Source: Cryptomeria japonica (Eukaryota > Streptophyta > Pinopsida > Cupressales > Cupressaceae). Taken from it: 64,000 bases of DNA. Each line of letters starts with the position of its first letter. Positions within the stretch are counted from its first letter, which is position 1. Positions 10,479 through 22,856 of this stretch are shown in pieces. The notes below the pieces were generated by a model. The model saw nothing but the letters and a program-made list of their open reading frames with translations. It searched no databases and was not told where the DNA came from. The stretch covers positions 616,276,476 through 616,340,475 of the forward strand of contig NC_081408.1 in NCBI RefSeq assembly GCF_030272615.1, in the 5' to 3' direction. The translations under genes were made by a program, and so were the position numbers.

Positions 10479-10933
10479 TTTCCACACAGAGATTGGAGAT
10501 TCAAACAAACTAATTTATTTTTATTAAAAGAAAAAAAAAACCAGATAAGGCAACCCAACCTGTGACGCTTCCCTGGAAGATTCACGTGGAAGAGCTTAGT
10601 CCTACAATCGGTTTTTCCAAGCTAATCCCTCTTCCAACAATTCTCCGATAATTTCTTCTTCAACAAAATATTGCTTCCAAAATAATTTTTCTTCACCAAA
10701 TCTGCCTCCTTCCCGTGACTCCCAAAAAGAAAAAAATGCATTCCCTTTTTAACCTAAAATTTTAATTTTTCCCCAAAAACCCTAATATTTAATTTTAGTA
10801 ATAAAGCAATTTTATTTTCTTTTCTAATTCCTAACAAAGGGATAAATTAACATGCAATAAGCAAAAATCATTTTTCTTTTCTTTTCTTTTCTCATGCAAA
10901 TTTATTAATTTCCAAAAAAAGAAATTAAAGACA

Positions 10934-11430
10934 GTAGCACCTGCTACCGTAAGGTAGCACTTACGGTTAGCAGGGGCAACCTAAAAAAAACTACGCCTTC
11001 TTTTTATTTGTCCACCAAAATTTTATAATTCGTTTTTTTTAATTTTATGATATATATTTAAAAAAAATTAATAATTATATATATATATATATTTTCTTGA
11101 GTTAATATGTTATTTTGGAAATAAAAGTTATTGCAAAATTAAATCTTCATTTGATTATATATTTTTAATGTAATATAATTATATGATATTATATTCGATG
11201 AATATACATTTATGTAATTTTATTATATTATTATATATATTTTAAATTTGGAAATTTAATTTAGATTATTGATATAAGCTAATCGGATTTATTTGTAAAT
11301 CAATAATGAGCATATAATTAGGGGGTTAATTTTAATGTGGTTTTATTTAACCTTATTGGACAAATGACAACATTGATTTCCTTGTATTAATATAGTTGTA
11401 TCTTCTTACTTTCTGGGAAATCTTTAATTG
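10934..11430. other. AT-rich interval between LTR fragments; no gene
   Basis: It begins abruptly after the family-B match with an inverted GTAGCACCTGCTACC / GGTAGCACTTACGG motif, then becomes very AT-rich with TATATA runs. Together with 12963-14341 it may form the 5' LTR of the plus-strand Gypsy copy, split by the solo LTR. I could not identify that LTR's 5' terminus. Confidence 0.4.
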
Positions 11431-12962
11431 CAAGTTGTAGACACCTGAAAATGGTCAACGCTTGCGAAGTCATTTGCGCATTGCCTTATTTTAGGTTTTT
11501 GCGTCGCATTAACATTTCTCCTATGTCACGCACTTGATTTTTATCATTTGCGAGCATCGAGTCATTCTTCTACATTCTTCAATCATCTCGTCCTCGAATT
11601 TGGTCTTGTCGACAACATTATCCAGTCATGATTTTGATCGATTTTATCTTGTTGCATCAATGTGCGTGCTAATTTGTCATCATTTTGGACATTGTCAATC
11701 CTAATTAGGGTTTTGTCCTCTTTTCAATCTTGTCATCATGCGATCGATTTGTCATCGGTCATGGTCATTGTTCGATCTTGTCATTTTGCGATCGATTTGT
11801 CATCGATCGTGGTCATTATCAATCTTGTCGTCTTGCAATCCATTTTGTCATCAATTCTTGTCTTCTTGTCGATTTTGTCATTTTGCGATCATATTGTCAT
11901 CAATCGTTATCTGTCTTAATTATGTTAATTTGGATCAATTTGTCATTGTTCCTCGTCGATTGGCGCATTCAATCAAATCATTTATCACATTGGTCATTTA
12001 TCAATCCAAAATCAAATCGAATCGAGTCAATTATCTTTCAAGACCTAATTCATCTTCCAAGGTTTTATGATTTATTCATTTAATCTTGTTTGACATTTTC
12101 TTCCTTTAGGATTAATAAATTACTTATTTATCCTAAGTTTTCTCATTACAATTAAATATTCATTTAATTGGCTAATTATTCCTCTTTGTGAGTGAATTAA
12201 TTAATAAATGACAAATTATTAATTAATTTACCTAATTTCATTATTTCCTAATTCCTAATTTCCACCTATTTTCTAAATTTCCTAATTCCTAATTTCCACC
12301 TATTTTCTAATTTGTCAAATTTAATTTCCACCTAATTAACTTGTCTTTAGTTCTCCCTATTTTTGTGCTTCATGCGTCATACTCTTGACATAGCAAGATG
12401 TCATAAGGTTCTAGTCATCTAAGTTTTGCATTGGCAATATGTCATAATTCATGACATAGAAGGTGTCATAACCTTCCTCTTTCCACTCAATTGTGTCATT
12501 TTCGAAATCAATTGCCAAAATATCAATGTCATGCTAATTTGATCTTTTTCTCCAATTTGTCTATAAATTGGATGATTTTCTTCAATCAAATCCCTTCGAA
12601 TCCTTGATCCTTGAATCTTGATCCCTTAATTAATAATCCGAATTCATATCAAACTATCAAACTTACGCTTCTAGTACTCTTGAGCTTTTCATCAATCTTG
12701 CTTTCAATTGTATGTGCATTTGTAGGTGAGATCCACAAATCCATTGAAGAGGAAAGAAGAACAATGGAGCCGCATGGAAGGAGCATTCAATTCTGCATTT
12801 GGTTTGCATAATCTTTCATTTTGAATGCTTTGTTTTCATATCTCTATTGAGTGTGCTTAGAATTAGGTTCATTTCAATGAGTGTTCTTTTGATTAAGTTA
12901 TCATGTCTTGTGTTTTGATCTACTTATCTTGTGATGATTCCTAATTTCTACGCTACACAAGT
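11431..12962 (+). mobile_element. Solo LTR, family A, with target-site duplication
   Basis: The LTR spans 11436-12957 (1522 bp), starts TGTAGACACCTGAAAATGG, ends CTACGCTACA, and is flanked by CAAGT at 11431-11435 and 12958-12962. Sequence, internal ATCGATTTGTCATCG repeats (about 11700-11900) and a TATA-like CTATAAATTGG near 12560 match the inverted sister LTR at 6245-7735. No internal region remains. It is nested inside the LTR sequence of the plus-strand Gypsy copy. Confidence 0.88.
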
Positions 12963-14341
12963 ATTTTATGATTTTGGTTGTTTAAAGAAAAGATTGCCTG
13001 TATTAGGATCTTGTGTAAATGGTATTTGCAGTCAAGCTTAATTTCGTTGCAATTCTAGTTGAGTTGTCGTTATGTCGTATGTTGTTATACCCCCTTGGTC
13101 AAGTGTTGTTGTATAACCCTGTTGATATGAACCATTGTGTGTTTTATTTTATATGGTCAATCCTGGGTTAGTGATTGTGTATCTTTCATATGTGGTTTTT
13201 CAGGACTAGATATGGTTGTCAATTTCGCCATAGAGTTCTCGTAGAGAGACCTTTCTTGTTAGTGTCCTATGAGAGAGAGTGGCTTTCGAGCGGGGGTCAC
13301 GCCTGAAGTGGATGGCAGGATAACCCCTTGAAAGTCAGTTAAGAAGTGATAACCTAATAAATGATTAGGGGGTGGGCAGATTAAATATTAATTAAGATAA
13401 TATGCCTCGCACATGGTTGAGCGCTTGCATAGGCTTAGGATGTGGTGAGTTGGCCTGGAATGACAAACCTATCACCTTGTCTTCACGAAAGGATTGGTAG
13501 GGTCCGCATGAGGCTTAGATGGAGTCGGAGGTTCGGGAGAGGTTACCAGGATAACCCGGGATGTGGGCCAAGACCTATGGAGGTTTACCATGGTAACCAC
13601 CTTAAGCCATGGGATGACACTCTCTCCTTAAAGTCACTAGTGATTGTGAGTTGAGTCACATGGATGTTTGTGGAGTCATGTAGTTCTGTCGTATTTGTCT
13701 TATTTTGCTTGCTTGAGGGTCCTCTACTATCTCCTAGCATGGTGGGGTGGTTCCATTTCAAGATCACATGGTCGATTGGTAGTGCCACTTCCCATCGGAT
13801 GCTCTATATTGTATCTTAAGGCGAGGAAAGGCTTCACTGGTGTTTCTTGGTTCGTGGTTCATGTACCAGCTCATGTTCGTGATCATTGTTCAGTTGAGAC
13901 TTTGTGGTTATTCTATCAAACATTTATGTAACCTTGGCATTGTAACTTTTGGAAGCCATGTATTTATGGATATTGTAATATTATATCGGTGGAATGTATG
14001 TTAATTCAGTTACTTTGGTCTTATGTATAAATGAAAAACGGATAAATAAATGCATTGCAATAATTTGATTATTTCATTATGGAATTTAGATGTATGTGTA
14101 GGTTTAATCTTAAGCATTTAATTTACCTAATTAAATGGGCAATTGGATTAACCATGGTGTTAATATAATCTGTGAATTAGTCTTCGTTGGTAACCCTTAG
14201 GAAACCATGTGTTAGACTTCCATTGTGTTATTAAATGTGCAATTGTTATAATTAATGCACTTAATCTTTAAAAAAAAAAAATTCACCCTTTAGATGCCTA
14301 GTTGGGTTGTTTTCCTTTAGGCTTCTTGGCGGGGCATTACA
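12963..14341 (+). mobile_element. 3' portion of the 5' LTR of the plus-strand Gypsy copy
   Basis: It ends CTTGGCGGGGCATTACA at 14341, directly before a tRNA-Met primer site at 14344, which makes it the R/U5 part of a 5' LTR. The last 75 bp match the family-B U5 at 9105-9180 (inverted), while sequence further upstream differs. The 3' LTR stub at 19191 starts TGTAGTACCCC, as in family B. No such start is visible for this LTR, so it is truncated or recombinant. Confidence 0.65.
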
Positions 14342-14343
14342 TT

Positions 14344-14357
14344 TGGTATCAGAGCCC
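14344..14357 (+). promoter_or_regulatory. Primer binding site (initiator-Met tRNA type)
   Basis: TGGTATCAGAGCCC, two bases after the LTR end at 14341. It marks the start of the internal region of the plus-strand Gypsy copy. Confidence 0.9.
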
Positions 14358-14493
14358 AAGTTTCAACACTGGGTACTCTCGGTTTGTAGTGAGCCTATTC
14401 AGTTTGACCTTTTTACTTAGGTCTTAATGTTTGTATTTCTCTTGTCTTATCCTTGTCCCTAGATCTGAACCGTTTTCTCTTTTGTGGTGCTAG

Positions 14494-15771
14494 GTCATAA
14501 CTAGGAAAGCTAGGGGAGGTGGCCATACGGGTGGTCGCAATAGAGGCAGAGGTGGAGGACGGGGCCGTGGTTCTAACTGTCACAGTCCTTCACCACCACC
14601 CACTCATGTGAGTGTTGAGCCGGAACAATCAGTTCATCGGGATCTTCAGCATGCAGGAGAGCAGGTTCCCGAAAGGGAAGAGCCGAGATAGATGTTTTAG
14701 GAGGTTCTGGCCAGGTTAGGCCCCAGGCCTGAGGTTGATCAACCTATTCATGCTCAGGTTGAGGAGTCGCATTAGCAGGTTCCAGAGGAGAGAGAGAGTG
14801 AGAGATCACCCAGGAGGAGGGAGATTCCAGCTGACCAAGATCCACCTTCTTTGGGTCACATAAAGGACTCGATGAGGTCCAACCCTCCTTTCTTTGATGG
14901 TATGGGTATTGGTCTCCAGGCAGAGACCTGGCTTATCGATTTGGACTGGTGTTTCGCTATGTTCCCATACAGTAGTAACACCAAGACGAGATATGCCATT
15001 ATGTGTCTCGATAGTTTTGTTTCGATCTGGTGGAGACTAGAGGACGAGAAGATCGGTGTATGCATTAACACCATAACATGGGAGCCATTTCTGGAGAGAT
15101 TCAGGGCACGATTTCTCTCACCCTAGTGGAGGCAGACTCAAGCAGATGAGTTCTATGCCTTGCGTCAGTATGGTATGACAGTAGACCAGTATGAGCACAG
15201 GTTCTATGAGCTCAAATAGTATGTCGGTATTGGTAATGATGAGGCTATGCTTGTTCAACACTTCTTGAGAGGTTTGAATGACCGCATCAGTGGAGTGAGG
15301 GTGTTTGAGCCACCTTCAGTAGAGATAGTCAAGGCGAAATCCAGATTGGTTGAGCTGAACCTTAGCCGTACACTTGGTGGTCTGTCAGGTGTGCAGATAG
15401 GGAGTGCACCTTCTAGTGGGAATAGAGCTCGTGGGAATCAGTCCCAGCCAGCTACATCGTTTAGGACTCCTCAGGAACTCGCTAAGGGTGGACAACAGCA
15501 GCAACAACCATCAAAACCGAAACAGTTCCAGGGCCAGCAAGGTGGCAACTCTCAGTATAGGAAGAACCGAAACTGGCAGAGGGGCAAATAGGGCCCTTCA
15601 AGGCAGTCCTCGCAGAGTGCATCTCACGCCCCTAGCCAGGGAAGTTTCCAGTAGTCTAGTGGGCCGACAGGTAATAGAGGACCAGGTAGAGGAGCTTGCT
15701 TCTTTTGTGGGCAGTTTGGTCACATAGTCGCGCAGTGCCCTTAGCGTTTCCACCATACAGGTAATCAGAGG
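14494..15771 (+). pseudogene. gag: Gypsy gag (plus-strand copy)
   Basis: The frame starts with a Gly/Arg-rich segment (about 14510-14580), a basic gag N-terminus. The capsid-like part runs from GHIKDSMRSNPPFFDG (14854) through WLIDLDWCFAMFP, AIMCLDSFVSIWW and FLERFRARFLSP to QYEHRFYELK and FLRGLNDRISG (near 15265), the order of retrotransposon gag proteins. A Gln/Ser/Gly-rich linker is followed by the zinc knuckle CFFCGQFGHIVAQC (near 15698-15740, CX2CX4HX4C). In-frame stops occur near 14690, 14699, 14773, 15124, 15219, 15588, 15651 and 15741. Gag would form the virus-like particle and bind RNA, but this copy cannot be translated whole. Confidence 0.85.
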
Positions 15772-15777
15772 CCAGCA

Positions 15778-18700
15778 ATGTCAGAGCCTACAGTGGGAGA
15801 TGCAGGGAGATCCCATAGAGTGTTTACAGCGGTGGATGACCGCCAAGCTGATCATCAAGGTACAGTTATTGAGGTAGCAGGTATGTTGCATGGAATCCCT
15901 ATCTTTGTACTTTTTGACTCTGGTGCTTCAGATTCTTTCATTTCTTCGTCTATTGTGGAGCCGTGCGGACTCGCGTCTGCTAAGCAAGCAGATAGGTAGC
16001 AAGTAGAGTTGGCTATAGGTGTCTGTGTTTCCATAGATGCCTTTATTCTCAGTTGTGAGTTGGACCTAGAAACCATAGTTACCTCAGTTGACCTTCGAGT
16101 CATTCCTTTGGGATCTTATGGAGTTGTGTTGGGGATGGATTGGCTTTCATCTCACAGTGCTCATGTAGACTGTCGCAAGAAGACAGTGGAGTGTTTAGAT
16201 GACCTTGGCAGAGAAGTGGAGATTGTTGGAGTTCACATACTGATATCCCTACGTATGATCTCCGCTATGCAACTTAAGCGGTGCATGCGTAGAGGGTGTC
16301 AACTTTTTGTAGTTACTCTTGAGGATGTGGATGAGCCAAAGAGTCAAGAAATCACTCTTGATTGTCACCCTATTCTTCGAGAGTATGTTGATGTGTTTCC
16401 GTTGGATATTCTTGGTATGCCTCTGAAGTGAGACATAGACTTTCGCATTGATTTAGTTCTTGGTGCAGAACATATTTCGAGAGCTCCATATCGGATGACT
16501 ACTCAAGAGTTGAGTGAATTGAAGTTGTAGATTGAGGAATTGTTGGCTAAGGGGTTCATTCGTCCTAATGTTTCCCTTTGGGGTGCACCTGTTATCTTCG
16601 TTAAGAAGAAAGATAGTTCTCTTCGGTTATGCATTGATTACTGACAGTTGAATAAGGTAACCATCCAGAATCGATATCCATTGCCTCGTATAGATGATCT
16701 TTTTGATCAGGTTAAGGGAGCCAAGGTGTTCTCTAAGATTGACCTGAAATCTGGATACCATTAGTTGCGCATTCAGGATGCAGACATTCATAAGACAACG
16801 TTTCGTACTTGTTATGGTCACTATGAGTTCACAGTGGTGCCATTTGGGTTTACGAACGCGCCTTCAGTTTTCATGAGCCTCATGAATGGGGTTTTTCGCA
16901 CCTACCTTGATCGTTTCATCATTGTATTCTTGGATGCCATTCTGATTTTTTCTAGAACTATGGAAGAGCATGAGGGTCACTTATGTCAGGTATTGCAGTG
17001 TTTGAGGGAGAATCAACTTTATGCCAATTTGGCAAAGTGTGACTTCTTCCAGTCTGAGGTGAACTATCTTGGTCATGTGGTTTCGGGAGAAGGTATATCC
17101 GTGGATCCTTCAAAGATCCAAGCCATTGTTGATTGGCCAACGCCGACCAATGTTTCAGAAGTTAGGAGTTTTATGGGTTTGGCCGGATATTACTGTCGCT
17201 TTGTTCAGGGCTTTTCCCAGATAGGTCACCCGATTACTTCTCTTCGAAGGAAAGGGAAGAAGTTTGTTTGGTCAGAGCAGTGTGAGGCAGCTTTACGAAC
17301 CTTGAAGGAACTCCTTGTCAGTGCTCTGATTTTGGCAGTTCCTGATCCATCTAGAGATTTTACGGTATGCATAGATGCCTCTTTGGAAGGTATAGGTGCA
17401 GTGCTTATGCAGGATGGATGTGTGGTTGCTTATGAGTTTCACAAACTCAAAAACCACGAGTTGAACTATCCAGTTCACGATTTAGAGTTGGCAGCTGTAG
17501 TTCATGCTTTGGTTAGATGGCGACATTTCCTATTAGGGCGTCGGTGTGAGCTACATAGTGATCATTGCAGTTTGCAGTATATATTCATGCAGCCGAACTT
17601 GAATGTTCGACAGCGTAGATGGATGGAATTCCTCTGCGAGTATGATTTTGAGGTTCGTTATATTCAGGGGAAAGAGAATGTAGTGGCAGATGCTTTGAGT
17701 TGTAGGCGGCATGAAGTTTCAGCATTGTCCCTTGGAGTAGACTTGAGAGAGAGGATTCTTGGAGTTCTTCCTCGGGATACTTAGTATTAGGATGTTAGAG
17801 CTGTGATAGAGTCCGGAAGGCCTTTAGAGGGTAGATTTTCTGGATATAACCTTGAGGCAGATGGACTTCTTCATCACCTTGGATGGATCTATGTACCACC
17901 TTTGGAGGGTCTTCACGTTTTGATCATGACTGAGGCCCATCGTGCACCTTATTCGACACATTCAGGTGTTAAGAAGATGCACACAAATCTTAGACAGATT
18001 TATCATTGGGCTGGTATGAAACGCAACATTATTGATTTTGTGTCGAAGTGTTTAGAGTGTCAGCAGGTGAAGGCAGAGCTTCAGCACCCAGCAGGGCTTT
18101 TACAGCTTAATTTGGTACCAGATTGGAAATGGGATATCATTTTCATGGATTTTATTGTTGGGTTGCTCGTCTCTTCGCGTCGTCACGATGCCATCATGGT
18201 CATAGTTGACAGATTGACAAAGGTTGCTCACTTTGTTCCTATTCGAGCTTCTTATACGACAGCAGTGGTGGCACGAGTCTTCTTGGAAGATGTAGTGAGA
18301 TTGCATGGGATTCCGAGGAGGATCATCTCTGATAGAGATCCCATCTTTACCTCAGCATTGTGGACTCAGTTGAACTTTAGTTCAGCTTATCACCCAGAGA
18401 CAGATGGTCAGACCGAGTGAGTGAATCAGGTTTTGGAGGACATGCTTCGCATGTATGTTATGGACCAGCAGTCGCGCTGGGAGGATTATATCTATCTGGT
18501 GGAGTTTGCTTATAACAATGGATATCATAGCTCCATAGGTATGTCCCCCTTTCAGGCATTGTATGGTCGTCCTTGCCACACTCCTTTGAGTTGAGATCGG
18601 CTAGAGGATAGGATGCTTATAGGACCGGATATTCTTCGAGAGATGGAGTACCAGGTAGAGCGGATTCGTGAGTATTTGGTAGCTGCACAAGATAGGCAGA

Positions 18701-19155
18701 AGAAGTATGCAGATGCTCATAGGGTAGATCGTCAGTTTTCTGTTGGCGACCATGTGTTTTTGAGAGTTTGTCCGCAGAAGAGTCTGATTCGTTATGGAAA
18801 GGGTTCTAAGTTGGTTCCTTGGTTTGTTGGCCCTTTTGAGATCCTTGAGAGGATAGGACTTGTTGCCTACCGTCTTGCCTTGCCACCGAGTCTATCTCGA
18901 ATCCACGATGTCTTTCATGTTTTAGTTCTTCGACCTTATCATCCTGATGTGACACATGTTCTTGATTGGAACTCTTTGTAGGTCGAAGACAAGCAGCTTT
19001 CCATGGAGCCCGTGCGCATTCTTTAGCGTCAGGATTTGATCCTTAGGGGTCGCACCATCGACTAGGTAAGGGTCCTATAGGACCCAAATGATGAGACCTC
19101 GGCTACTTGGGAGGATGCAGCGAAGATGAGAGAGTTGTATTCTTATTTGTTTTAG
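15778..19155 (+). pseudogene. pol: Gypsy pol with chromodomain (plus-strand copy)
   Basis: Domains run in chromovirus order. Aspartic protease at about 15885-16200 (LFDSGASDSFISS active site). RT at about 16440-17230, with [16 protein letters not shown] and [11 protein letters not shown]; the catalytic box reads FLDA instead of FLDD (16928-16937), so it is inactive. RNase H at about 17320-17700 ([30 protein letters not shown]). Integrase at about 17800-18600, with a CLEC zinc motif and ISDRDPIF; 27 bp present in the sister copy are missing after FTSALWT (18366). A chromodomain-like tail, WEDAAKMRELYSYLF, ends near 19155. Stops near 16000, 16430, 16528, 16642, 16762, 17782, 18418 and 18592 are mainly C-to-T products. 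Primer type plus chromodomain suggest the Tekay group. Confidence 0.9.
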
Positions 19156-19179
19156 GTTTCCTGGAGTAAGCCTAGGTTT

Positions 19180-19190
19180 GGGGGGGAGAA
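19180..19190 (+). promoter_or_regulatory. Polypurine tract of the plus-strand Gypsy copy
   Basis: GGGGGGGAGAA lies immediately before TGTAGTACCCC at 19191. It is the expected plus-strand primer site for reverse transcription. The mirrored tract lies at 19274-19284 for the minus-strand copy. Confidence 0.85.
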
Positions 19191-19273
19191 TGTAGTACCC
19201 CTCCTCATTTGAACTTATTAGACTCATATTTTATTATTGTTTACTTTCAGTTCAAACAAGGAGGGGTACTATA
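19191..19273. repeat. Palindromic junction of two truncated 3' LTR starts
   Basis: 19191-19250 is the first 60 bp of a family-B LTR on the plus strand (TGTAGTACCCCTCCTCATTT onward). 19251-19273 is the first 23 bp of the same LTR in reverse orientation. The two arms can fold back with a spacer of about 37 bp. Each polypurine tract lies just outside, so the two gag-pol copies meet tail to tail through this 83-bp centre. Confidence 0.85.
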
Positions 19274-19308
19274 TTCTCCCCCCCAAAACTAGGCTTACTC
19301 TAGGAAAC

Positions 19309-22300
19309 CTAAAACAAATAAGAATATAACTCTCTCATCTTTGTTGCATCCTCCCAAGTAGTCGAGGTCTGATCATTTGGGTCCCATAGGACCCTTACCT
19401 GGTCAATGGTGCAACCCCTGAGGATCAAATCTCGATGCTGAAGAATGTGCATGGGCTCCATGGAAAGCTGCCCGTCCTCAACCTACAAAGAGTTCCAATC
19501 AAGAACATGTGTCACATAAGGATGATAAGGTCGAAGAATTGAAACATGAAAGACATCGTGGATGTCCGATAGACTCGGTGGCAAGGCAAGATGGTAGGCA
19601 ACATGTCCTATCCTCTTAAGGATCTCAAAAGGGCCAACCAACCGAGGTGCCAACTTAGAACCCTTTCCATAACGGATCAGACTCTTCCGCAGACGCACTC
19701 TCAAAAACACATGGTCGCCAACAGAAAACTGACAATCTACCCTATGAGCATTTGTATACTTCTTCTGCCTATCCTGTGCAGCTACCAAATGCTCACGAAT
19801 CCGCTCTACCTGTTGCTCCATCTCTCGAAGAATATCTGGTCCTATAAGCACCCTGTCCTCTAGTCGATCGTGACTCAAAGGAGTGCAGCAAGGATGACCA
19901 TACAATGCCTGAAAGGGGGACATACCTATGAAGCTATGACATCCATTGTTATAAGCAAACTCCACTCGATAGATATAATCCTCCCAGCGCGACTGCTGGT
20001 CCATAACATACATGCGAAGCATGTCCTCCAAAACCTGATTCACTCGCTCGGTCTGACCATCTGTCTCTGGGTGATAAGCTGAACTAAAATTCAACTGAGT
20101 CACCAAAGCATGCTGATGTGAGGTCCACAATGCTGAGGTAAAGATGGGATCTCTATCAGAGATGATCCACCTCGGAATCCCATGCAATCTCACTACATCT
20201 TCCAAGAAGACTCGTGCCACCACTGCTGCGGTATGGGAAGCTCGAATAGGAACAAAGTGAACAACCTTTGTCAATCTGTCAACTATGACCATGATGGCAT
20301 CATGACGACGCGAAGAGACAGGCAACCCAACAATGAAATCCATGGAAATGATATCCCATTTCCAATCCGGTACGAAATTAGGTTGTAAAAGCCCTGCTGG
20401 GTGTTGATGCTCTGCCTTCACCCATTGACACTCTAAACACTTCGACACAAAATCAGCAATGTCACGTTTCATACCAGCCCAATGATAAATCTGTCTAAAA
20501 TCTGCGTGCATCTTCTTGACACCTGGATGTGCCGAATAAGGTGCACAATGAGCCTCAGTCATGATCAAAACGCGAAGACCCTCCAAAGGAGGTACATAGA
20601 TCCATCCAAGGTGACAAAGAAGTCCCTCTGCCTCAAGGTTATATCCAGAAAATCTACCCTCTAAAGGCCTTTCGGACTCTATCACGGCTCTAACATCTTG
20701 ATACCAAGTATCCTAAGGAAGAACTCCAAGAATCCTCTCTCTCAAGTCTACTCCAAGGGACAATGCTGAAACTTCATGCCGCCTACAACTCAAAGCATCT
20801 GCCACTACGTTCTCTTTCCCTTGAATATAACGAACCTCAATCAAGTCTACTCCAAGGGACAATGCTGAAACTTCATGCCGCCTACAACTCAAAGCATCTA
20901 CCACTACGTTCTCTTTCCCTTGAATATAACGAACCTCAAAATCATACTCGCAGAGGAATTCCATCCATCTACGTTGTCGAGCATTCAAGTTCGGCTACGT
21001 GAATATATACTGCAGACTGCGGTGATCACTATGTAGCTCAAACCGACACTGTAACAGGAAATGCCGCCATCTAACCAAAGCATGAACTACAGCTACCAAC
21101 TCTAAATCATGAATTAGATATTTCAACTCGTGGTTCTTGAGTTTGCAAGACTCATAAGCAACCACACGTCCATCGTGCATAAGCACTGCACCTATACCTT
21201 CCAAATAGGAATCTGTGCATACCATAAAATCTCTAGATGGATCAGGAACTGCCAAAATCGGAGCACTGACAAGGAGTTCCTTCAGGGTTCGAAAAGCTAC
21301 CTCACACTGCTCTGACCAAACAAACTTCTTCCCTTTCCTTCGAAGAGAAGTAATCGAGTGTCCTATCCGGGAAAAGCCCTAAACAAAGCGACGGTAATAT
21401 CCGACCAAACCCATAAAACTCCTAACTTCTGAAACATTGGTCGGTGCTGGCCAATCAACAATGGCTTGGATCTTTGAAGGATCCACGGATATACCTTCTC
21501 CTGAAACCACATGACCAAGATAGTTCACCTCAGACTAGAAGAAGTCACACTTCACCAAATTGGCATAAAGTTGATTCTCCCTCAAGCACTACAATACCTG
21601 ACGTAAGTGACCCTCATGCTCTTCCATAGTTCTAGAATAAATCAAAATGTCATCCAAGAATACAATGACGAAATGATCAAGGTAGGTGCGAAAAACCCCA
21701 TTCATGAGGCTCATGAAAATTGAAGGCATGTTCGTTAACCCAAATGGCACCATTGTGAACTCATAGTGACCATAACGAGTATGAAACGTTGTCTTATGAA
21801 TGTTTGCATCCTGAATGTGCAACTGATGGTATCCAGATTTCAGGTCAATCTTAGAGAACACCTTGGCTCCCTTAACTTGATCAAAAAGATCATCTATATG
21901 AGGCAATGGATATCGATTCCAGATGGTTATCTTATTCAGCTGTCGAAAATCAATGCATAACCGAAGAGAACCATCTTTCTTCTTAACGAAGATAACAGAC
22001 TCACCCCAAGGGGAAACACTAGGACAAATGAACCCCTTGGCCAACAATTCCTCAATCTGCAACTTCAACTCACTCAACTCCTGAGCAGTCATCTGATATG
22101 GAGCTCTCGAAATAGGTTCTGCACCAAGAACCAAATCAATGCGAAGTCTATGTCTCACTTCAGAGGCATACTAGGTATATCCAATAGAAACACATCAACA
22201 TACTCTTGAAGAATAGGGTGACAATCAAGAGTGATTTCTCGACTCTTTGACTCATCCACATCCTCAAGAGTAACTGTAAAAAGATGACACCCTCTACGCA

Positions 22301-22856
22301 TGCACCGCTTAAGTTTCATAGCGGAGATCATACGTAGGGATATCGGTCTCTGAACTCCAACAATCTCCACTTCTCTGCCAAGGTCATCTAAACACTCCAC
22401 TGTCTTCTTGTGACAGTCTACATGAGCACTGTGAGATGAAAGTCAATCCATCCCCAACACAACTCCATAAGAACTCAAAGGAATGACTCGAAAGTCAACT
22501 AGAGTAACTATGGTTCTTAGGTCCAGCTCACAACTGGGAATAAAGGCATCTACAGAAACACAAACACTTATAGCCAACTCTACTTACCACCTATCCGGCT
22601 GCTTAGCAGACGTGAGTCCACTCCGCTCCACAATGGACGAAGAAATAAAAGAATCTGAAGCACCGGAGTCAAAAAGTATAGAGATAGGGATTCCATGCAA
22701 CATACCTACTGCCTCAATAACTGTACCCTGATGATCAGCTTGACGGTCATCCACCGCTGCAAACACTCTATGGGATCTCCCTGCATCTCCCACTATAGGC
22801 TCTGATGCTACTGGCCTCTGACTACCTGTATGGTGGAAATGCTGAGGGCACTGCAT
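19309..22856 (-). pseudogene. pol: Gypsy pol with chromodomain (minus-strand inverted copy)
   Basis: This mirrors the plus-strand copy and is better preserved. Protease LFDSGASDSFISS lies near 22655-22690. RT at about 21600-22160 keeps [22 protein letters not shown] and an intact FLDD box. RNase H occupies about 20730-21255 and carries a 99-bp in-frame duplication (33 codons; repeats start at 20743 and 20842) spanning [19 protein letters not shown]. Integrase is open for 400 codons (19483-20685), with HPGVKKMH, CLECQ, ISDRDPIF and TDGQTERVNQ. A chromodomain-like end lies near 19309-19400. Remaining stops (near 20998, 21380, 21537, 21593, 22172, 22444) mostly read as CAG to TAG or TGG to TGA changes against the other copy. 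Confidence 0.9.

Larger units (their letters stand above)
9105..10933 (-). mobile_element. LTR family B, 3' portion, interrupted
   Basis: 9105-9240 is the U5 end on the minus strand; its last 75 bp match the LTR end at 14267-14341. 10207-10933 matches 23410-24058 in direct orientation, so both belong to the same LTR family. Between them lies inserted DNA (about 9293-10140) with TRIM-like and tRNA-like sequences. Similarity breaks off sharply after AAGAAATTAAAG at 10933. The TGTAGTACC start of this LTR is not present next to it. Confidence 0.6.

Noticed and set aside
15404-15727. Alternative-frame product over the Gln-rich gag linker
   Set aside because: It overlaps the recognisable gag frame and carries no motif of its own; the same artefact appears in the inverted copy.
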